Assembly: GCA_030596145.1 (NCBI GenBank)
Contig: JAUVKS010000089.1
Location: 1-7,260, forward strand
Reading direction: 5' to 3'
DNA from: Pseudomonadota bacterium
Lineage (GTDB): Bacteria; Desulfobacterota; Syntrophia; Syntrophales; JADFWA01
DNA length: 7,260 nt
The notes beneath the pieces are model-generated. The model made no database searches and was not told the origin of the DNA. It saw only the letters and a list, made by a program, of their open reading frames with translations. Position 1 is the first letter of the stretch. Every line of letters starts with the position of its first letter. Below, one piece after another: positions 4,052 through 7,260 of the stretch. The translations under genes and the position numbers were made by a program.

Positions 4052-5671
4052 AATAAAATCTATGGTAATACGGCCGGTCTTAAGGCCGGACAGATCAAAA
4101 GAATAAGACATCTTTACAGAAGGAAAATCCCCCCGGACAGTATCCTCACCCACGAATTCACTCGGAACCTTACCGAACTCTCCCGGGAGATTAACAGGCA
4201 GATCGGAATACTCATAAGCCGAAGTGGTGAGATAAACTATGTCATCATCGGAAGCCACAGGGAAATAATGATCCCCGATCTCGGCGCATTCAGGGGTGCC
4301 TCCACCCGTCTCAAGGGTCTTCGACTGATTCATACACACCTGAACGGAGAAAAGCTCACCCAGGATGATTTAACCGACCTGGCACTTCTCAGGCTCGATC
4401 TGGTCTGTGCCGTGGAGGTTGATCCCAATGGAATTCCGGGGGTAGTACACACCGCCCACCTGATCCCCGAAAACCCGGAGGGAAAATACTGGCTCTTCCT
4501 GAAACCGGTTCGCCCAGCCGAGATGGACATCAATTTCACCGATTTCATCCAGACCATGGAGGAAGAGTTTGCCAGAAAACAGAAGACAAAGAGGGTGGAC
4601 TCCGCTGAACGCGCATTCCTTATGAGGGTGGAGACTGATCCACTCTATGACAGTCAGAATTCCATAGATGAACTGAAGGAACTTGCCGGATCATGCGGCG
4701 TTGAGGTGCTCGATTACGCCATCCAGCACCGTAACCGGATCGATCCAAAGTTCCTCTTAGGAAAAGGGAAACTCTCTGAACTCATTATCAAGGCACTTCA
4801 AATGGGGGCAAACCTGCTCATCTTTGACCATGAACTGACCCCAGCCCAGATACGCACCATCGCCGATTTCACCGAATTGAAGGTAATCGACCGCACCCAG
4901 TTGATACTGGATATCTTCGCCCGGAGGGCGCACAGCAGCGAGGGAAAGATACAGGTGGAACTCGCACAGTTGAAGTACCTCCTCCCCAGACTCACCACAA
5001 AAAACACCGCCATGTCCCGTCTCACCGGAGGCATCGGGGGCAGAGGACCAGGAGAGACAAAGCTCGAGATTAATCGCAGGAGGGTCAGGGAGCAGATTGG
5101 CCGCTTGGAACAGGGCATGAAAAACATTGAAAAGGGAAGGAAGCAGCGCAGAGTAAAGAGGGGGAAAAGGGGGCTTCCCATCATATCTATCATCGGTTAC
5201 ACAAATGCGGGCAAGTCCACACTCTTAAACACTATGACAAAAAGCAGGGTCTTCACAGAGGACCGCCTCTTTGCCACCCTCGACCCGAAAAGTTCAAGAC
5301 TCCGCTTCCCGAGGGATGCCGAGGCGATTATAACAGATACCGTCGGTTTTATCAGAGATCTTCCACGGGAACTCTTTGCCGCATTCAGGTCAACCCTTGA
5401 AGAACTGAATGAAGCGGATGTCCTCCTTCATGTAATAGACATAAGCAATCCGAATTTTGAGGAACAGATAAGGGCGGTCGAAAAGGTTCTGGAAGAGCTG
5501 AACATAGCGAATAAACCAACCATCAGTGTCTTCAATAAAGAGGACCGCTTCCCCGACAAACCACTTCTCGAAACCCTCTGCCGCCGGTTTCAGGCCACGG
5601 CCATATCGGCACTCAATCCGGAAACTCTCCATGTATTGATAGAAAAGATGGAGGAGATGATTGTTACATAA
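4049..5671 (+). CDS. hflX: GTPase HflX, long form, with apparent ATA start codon
   Basis: HflX is a ribosome-binding GTPase that splits stalled or heat-damaged 70S ribosomes. Counted from ATA 4049 it has 540 residues. Residues 1 to about 187 are the extra N-terminal region of long HflX (YGNTAGLKAGQIKRI; LTELSREINRQIGILISR). The HflX domain follows, with signature GGRGPGETKLE at 330-340 and a coiled linker. In the GTPase domain, G1 is GYTNAGKST (383-391), G2 lies in FATLDPKS, G3 is DTVGF (430-434), G4 is NKED (496-499) and G5 is SAL near 520. The protein ends soon after G5, so the extra C-terminal domain of the E. coli protein is absent. No ATG, GTG or TTG lies in frame before ATG 4268, which would remove 73 conserved-looking residues and has only a weak Shine-Dalgarno sequence. 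The first codon is therefore either a true AUA start, a mutation or a sequence error. Confidence 0.9.
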   Translation: MNKIYGNTAGLKAGQIKRIRHLYRRKIPPDSILTHEFTRNLTELSREINRQIGILISRSGEINYVIIGSHREIMIPDLGAFRGASTRLKGLRLIHTHLNGEKLTQDDLTDLALLRLDLVCAVEVDPNGIPGVVHTAHLIPENPEGKYWLFLKPVRPAEMDINFTDFIQTMEEEFARKQKTKRVDSAERAFLMRVETDPLYDSQNSIDELKELAGSCGVEVLDYAIQHRNRIDPKFLLGKGKLSELIIKALQMGANLLIFDHELTPAQIRTIADFTELKVIDRTQLILDIFARRAHSSEGKIQVELAQLKYLLPRLTTKNTAMSRLTGGIGGRGPGETKLEINRRRVREQIGRLEQGMKNIEKGRKQRRVKRGKRGLPIISIIGYTNAGKSTLLNTMTKSRVFTEDRLFATLDPKSSRLRFPRDAEAIITDTVGFIRDLPRELFAAFRSTLEELNEADVLLHVIDISNPNFEEQIRAVEKVLEELNIANKPTISVFNKEDRFPDKPLLETLCRRFQATAISALNPETLHVLIEKMEEMIVT

Positions 5672-6455
5672 TCCCCTTGTACCATCCTCCGTCAATCTGA
5701 ATGGCGGCACCTGTGATATATCCGGCCAGCTCTGATGAAAGAAAGATCACCAAGGCGGCAAATTCCTCCGGAGTCCCGAGCCTACCCATAGGTATCTCAG
5801 ACTCCCATCCTTTTATAACCTCCGCCGGTGTTGTATTCTTCTTCTCGGCAACAACCTTTGACAGGCTTCTCACCCTGTCTGTCAGGGTATACCCGGGACA
5901 TACATTGTTAACCGTCACGTTATAGGGCGCCAGCTCATTTGACAGAGATTTGGCAAGACCTATCACGCCGGAACGGACAGTATTGGAGAGGATCAATCCA
6001 TCGATCGGCTGTTTTACCGCAATGGATGTCATGTTGATTATGCGCCCCCATTTTTTCTCCTTCATTACCGGAATGGCCTCGCGAGTCATGGCAATGGTGC
6101 TCAGCAGATTGAGCCTGAAACCATATTCCCACAGATCGTCATCTATCTCAAGAAAGGTTGCCGAGGGGGGACCACCGGCGTTGTTAACCAGTATATCTAC
6201 GGTACCGTAATGTTCAATGGACTTCTGAACAAACTCTTTTGCCTGCTTGGTATCCGTAAGGTCGGCGGGAATGGCAAGCACCTCACCACCCGTCTCTCTC
6301 TTGATTATCTCAACTGTCTCCAGAAGGTGGGGATCATCAAGGGCACAAATAGCAACCTTCGCCCCCTCTCGCGACAGTTCAGTGGCCACGGCCCTGCCAA
6401 GCCCCATACTGCCCCCGGCAACAAGTGCCACTTTATCCTTCAATCCTAAATCCAT
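5664..6455 (-). CDS. SDR-family oxidoreductase-like protein with altered catalytic site
   Basis: A 263-residue Rossmann-fold protein of the short-chain dehydrogenase family. The nucleotide-binding loop is AGGSMGLG (13-20), with Ala in place of the usual Thr. NNAG is at 91-94, Asn116 is in the expected place, and Ser144 is the catalytic Ser (NMTS). At +13 and +17 from Ser144, where Tyr and Lys normally sit, there are Ser157 and Arg161. The fold is otherwise complete to the C-terminal IDGGWYKG. From memory, one SDR subgroup related to beta-ketoacyl-ACP reductase (BKR-like) is described as departing from the catalytic tetrad, so this is probably family-wide rather than decay. The substrate is unknown and dehydrogenase activity is doubtful. 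The ATG at 6455 follows AGGAGGG (complement of 6460-6466). Its last 8 bp overlap hflX in convergent orientation. Confidence 0.9.
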   Translation of the reverse strand: MDLGLKDKVALVAGGSMGLGRAVATELSREGAKVAICALDDPHLLETVEIIKRETGGEVLAIPADLTDTKQAKEFVQKSIEHYGTVDILVNNAGGPPSATFLEIDDDLWEYGFRLNLLSTIAMTREAIPVMKEKKWGRIINMTSIAVKQPIDGLILSNTVRSGVIGLAKSLSNELAPYNVTVNNVCPGYTLTDRVRSLSKVVAEKKNTTPAEVIKGWESEIPMGRLGTPEEFAALVIFLSSELAGYITGAAIQIDGGWYKGIM

Positions 6456-6496
6456 TTTACCCTCCTGTAAATTTTTTCAGCTTACAGCCTGTAGTG

Positions 6497-6525
6497 TTCA
6501 TAACAAATCCTGACAGTCCAGTCAA
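6497..6525 (-). promoter_or_regulatory. Candidate promoter of the SDR gene
   Basis: On the minus strand, TTGACT (complement of 6520-6525, 5/6) and TATGAA (complement of 6497-6502, 4/6) are separated by 17 nt. This would give a leader of about 35 nt. Exact TATAAT boxes also occur further upstream on this strand inside the hairpin region (6557-6607) but lack a convincing -35. Confidence 0.4.
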
Positions 6526-6540
6526 TCCTGTCCTTAAAAT

Positions 6541-6606
6541 CCCCCTTTAAAAAAGGGGAAGATTATATGCTTCCCCCCTTTAGTAAAAAAAGGGGGGGGG
6601 ATTATA
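6541..6606. repeat. Two tandem C/G-run hairpins
   Basis: CCCCTTT with AAAGGGG (6542-6558), and CCCCCCTTT (6573-6581) with AAAGGGGGG (6589-6597), form two similar hairpins. Each is followed shortly by GATTATA. They look like two copies of one intergenic palindromic repeat. Bases 6592-6600 are nine G in a row, a length prone to replication slippage and sequencing error. Neither hairpin has the T-run of a terminator on the plus strand. Confidence 0.6.
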
Positions 6607-6630
6607 CCTCCAAGTCATAAAAAATAATTA

Positions 6631-6659
6631 TTGACATTTTTATCCCCTTGCTTTATTTT
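6631..6659 (+). promoter_or_regulatory. Strong sigma70-type promoter of a small transcription unit
   Basis: TTGACA (6631-6636, 6/6) and TATTTT (6654-6659, 4/6) lie 17 nt apart in an AT-rich setting. Transcription would begin near 6666. The next strong terminator is at 6832-6867, so the predicted transcript is about 200 nt. Confidence 0.65.
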
Positions 6660-6688
6660 AATAAAAATTTTTAAAAGGTTTCCTGAAA

Positions 6689-6808
6689 ATGATTAATGAT
6701 TCAAGAAGAAGCTGCAAGAACTTAACAGACTTATTATTGTGCCTGTTGTGCCTCACTCTTCTTCTGCAGGGACTGTACCCTGCACCCGTCGTTTTTAGGA
6801 AAGAATAA
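6689..6808 (+). CDS. Leu-rich 39-residue small ORF, doubtful
   Basis: ATG at 6689 to TAA at 6808 encodes 39 residues. A polar basic start (MINDSRRSCKN) is followed by a hydrophobic stretch from residue 15 to 29 in which 9 of residues 15-26 are Leu (LLLCLLCLTLLL), then a short PAPVVFRKE tail. The Leu stretch uses all six Leu codons. A weak AAAAGG lies about 10 nt upstream. It could be a single-span membrane peptide, or a leader peptide read ahead of the terminator at 6832. It matches no family I know. Chance occurrence inside an RNA gene is quite possible. Confidence 0.3.
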   Translation: MINDSRRSCKNLTDLLLCLLCLTLLLQGLYPAPVVFRKE

Positions 6809-6831
6809 AACAAAAGAACAAGAGAGTTCCT

Positions 6832-6867
6832 AAAGGCTATGGGTGTAAAAACCATGGCCTTTTTTTT
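6832..6867 (+). terminator. Rho-independent terminator of the small transcription unit
   Basis: AAAGGCTATGG (6832-6842) pairs with CCATGGCCTTT (6852-6862), eleven pairs with one G-U, around a 9-nt loop. The T-run 6860-6867 follows. It stands 24 nt after the small ORF and roughly 260 nt before the oxidoreductase gene, so it closes a short transcript or acts as an attenuator. Confidence 0.88.
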
Positions 6868-6871
6868 ATTT

Positions 6872-6970
6872 GATGGCTTCGTAAAAAGTCCAACTTCTGC
6901 GTTGCGCTTCATTCTCCGTCATTGCGACGTACTATAAAGTACGCCTCATTCCTCAGAATTTACGCGCCTT
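6872..6970. mobile_element. Second TCGTAAAAAGTC element, right end missing or diverged
   Basis: GATGGCTTCGTAAAAAGTC (6872-6890) matches the left end of the MITE at 2971 in 17 of 19 bases. The interior differs: it contains CGTACT and AGTACG around ATAA (a 6-bp hairpin), then GCCTCATTCCTCAGAATTT. From recall this is a separate, common interior of such elements in Desulfobacterota. No GACTTTTTACGA is found before 7127, so the right end was lost or has diverged; the end at 6970 is approximate. It starts four bases after the terminator T-run. Confidence 0.55.
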
Positions 6971-7023
6971 GACCGGAGGCGCATCCCGTGAGGGGGCGCA
7001 ATATGATTAATTATTCCTTACCG

Positions 7024-7054
7024 GGAAGCTTCGTCCTGTGGGCGGTGAGCTTCC
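7024..7054 (+). promoter_or_regulatory. Hairpin in the leader of the oxidoreductase gene
   Basis: GGAAGCT (7024-7030) pairs with AGCTTCC (7048-7054), and CGTCC with GGGCG can extend it inward around TGT. GGAGCT at 7059-7064 could instead pair with AGCT-CC in the right arm, giving a competing stem. There is no T-run. I found no convincing promoter between 6870 and 7127, so the gene may rely on a promoter I cannot see or on read-through. Confidence 0.35.
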
Positions 7055-7127
7055 ATTTGGAGCTTATTACTTTGCCATCCCTATTTCGCCGATCTGCAAG
7101 TTCACTGTATTTGAAAGAGGAGAGAGC

Positions 7128-7260
7128 ATGCACGAAATAATATGGCATGGAAGAGGTGGCCAGGGGGTAGTAGTTGCAGCGCAGATACTGGCCGCATCAG
7201 CCTACATTCAAGGTTTTAAGGGAGTAACATCCGCGCCTACATTCGGCCCGGAAAGAAGAG
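7128..7260 (+). CDS. 2-oxoacid:ferredoxin oxidoreductase gamma subunit, N-terminal part
   Basis: Forty-four codons run to the right edge. The start MHEIIWHGRGGQGVVVAAQI is the classic opening of the gamma subunit or domain of pyruvate or 2-oxoacid:ferredoxin oxidoreductases, with the HGRGGQG loop at residues 7-13. TSAPTFGPERR at 34-44 fits the conserved GVERRG region. These oxygen-sensitive complexes oxidise 2-oxoacids with CoA, thiamine diphosphate and Fe-S clusters, passing electrons to ferredoxin. The gamma subunit holds the two halves of the complex together. The full family length is about 180-190 residues. ATG 7128 is chosen because it begins the motif and follows AGAGGAG with a 5-nt gap. 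Delta, alpha and beta genes are expected downstream. Substrate (pyruvate, 2-oxoisovalerate, 2-oxoglutarate or other) cannot be told from this piece. Confidence 0.88.
   Translation, partial: MHEIIWHGRGGQGVVVAAQILAASAYIQGFKGVTSAPTFGPERR

Larger units (their letters stand above)
6666..6867 (+). ncRNA. Candidate structured small RNA or leader
   Basis: The stretch between the promoter and the terminator holds several stems: AGAAGAAG (6704-6711) with CTTCTTCT (6758-6765); TGCAGGG (6765-6771) with CCCTGCA (6778-6784); and TTTAGGAA (6794-6801) with TTCCTAAA (6827-6834). The 5' segment TTTCCT-G-AAAA (6679-6689) can also pair with 6793-6802, competing with the last stem, and that stem shares three bases with the terminator hairpin. 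TTGTGCCT occurs twice (6737-6744, 6746-6753). I do not recognise 6S RNA, SRP RNA or another known RNA here. It may instead be the mRNA of the 39-codon ORF inside it. Confidence 0.4.

Noticed and set aside
4062..4106. A 14-codon ORF from the ATG at 4062.
   Set aside because: It is in another frame within hflX, 22 nt from the Shine-Dalgarno sequence, and too short to support.
4268..5671. hflX starting at ATG 4268.
   Set aside because: Sequence upstream in the same frame from 4049 is clearly HflX-like and follows the only strong Shine-Dalgarno sequence. ATG 4268 would cut into a continuous domain.
5935..6210. Plus- and minus-strand open frames within the SDR gene.
   Set aside because: They are shadows of the SDR coding sequence, which carries the cofactor loop, NNAG and a complete fold.
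7058..7076. A possible sigma54 (-24/-12) promoter, TTGG...TTTGCC.
   Set aside because: The GG and GC are 13 nt apart instead of the required 10, and the rest of the consensus is missing.
7003..7143. A 46-codon ORF running into the oxidoreductase gene.
   Set aside because: Although a G-rich stretch precedes its ATG, the peptide resembles nothing I know. It overlaps the well-supported gamma-subunit start out of frame and crosses the leader hairpin.

Overview
The window reads as chromosomal DNA of an anaerobic Gram-negative bacterium, most likely from Desulfobacterota (old Deltaproteobacteria). The outer-membrane porin resembles a family I recall from that group, HflX is the long form with an N-terminal extension, and the right edge opens a ferredoxin-linked 2-oxoacid oxidoreductase. 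The lineage is inferred from recall, not from a search.

Layout. At 1-1056 (minus) is the N-terminal 352 codons of acetyl-CoA synthetase, with a good sigma70-type promoter. A divergent intergenic region leads into a plus-strand porin (1449-2672) that ends in a strong terminator. From 2764 to about 4022 the window is dense in repeats. It holds a REPIN-like inverted pair with GTAG heads, a 131-bp MITE bounded by 9-bp direct repeats, a short FmdB-type zinc-ribbon gene (3132-3335), and two facing arrays of a TGTCATTCCC hairpin family. An AT-rich GIY-YIG nuclease gene (3660-3950) follows, enclosed by inverted copies of the same hairpin. Next comes hflX, a ribosome-associated GTPase. Its expected first codon is ATA at 4049, behind a good Shine-Dalgarno sequence, and it has no usual start codon until residue 74. 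hflX overlaps the 3' end of a convergent minus-strand SDR-family gene (5664-6455) that lacks the catalytic Tyr and Lys. The final intergenic region (6456-7127) carries C/G-rich hairpins and an apparently self-contained small transcription unit with promoter, Leu-rich 39-codon ORF or structured RNA, and terminator. It also carries a half-copy of the MITE and a hairpin leader before the oxidoreductase gamma subunit (7128 to the edge).

Acetyl-CoA synthetase and the 2-oxoacid oxidoreductase both produce acyl-CoA and fit an anaerobic acetate or 2-oxoacid metabolism. The porin would admit solutes, and HflX is a housekeeping or stress translation factor. I see no operon joining these genes.

The best candidate for something undescribed is the GIY-YIG ORF with its hairpins. 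The hairpin arms show compensatory changes, the same hairpin occurs as an inverted pair inside the nearby MITE, and half-hairpin copies are tandemly repeated inward from the intact hairpins. This resembles a minimal nuclease-plus-palindrome system, loosely analogous to RAYT/REP, but the link between nuclease and repeats is inference.
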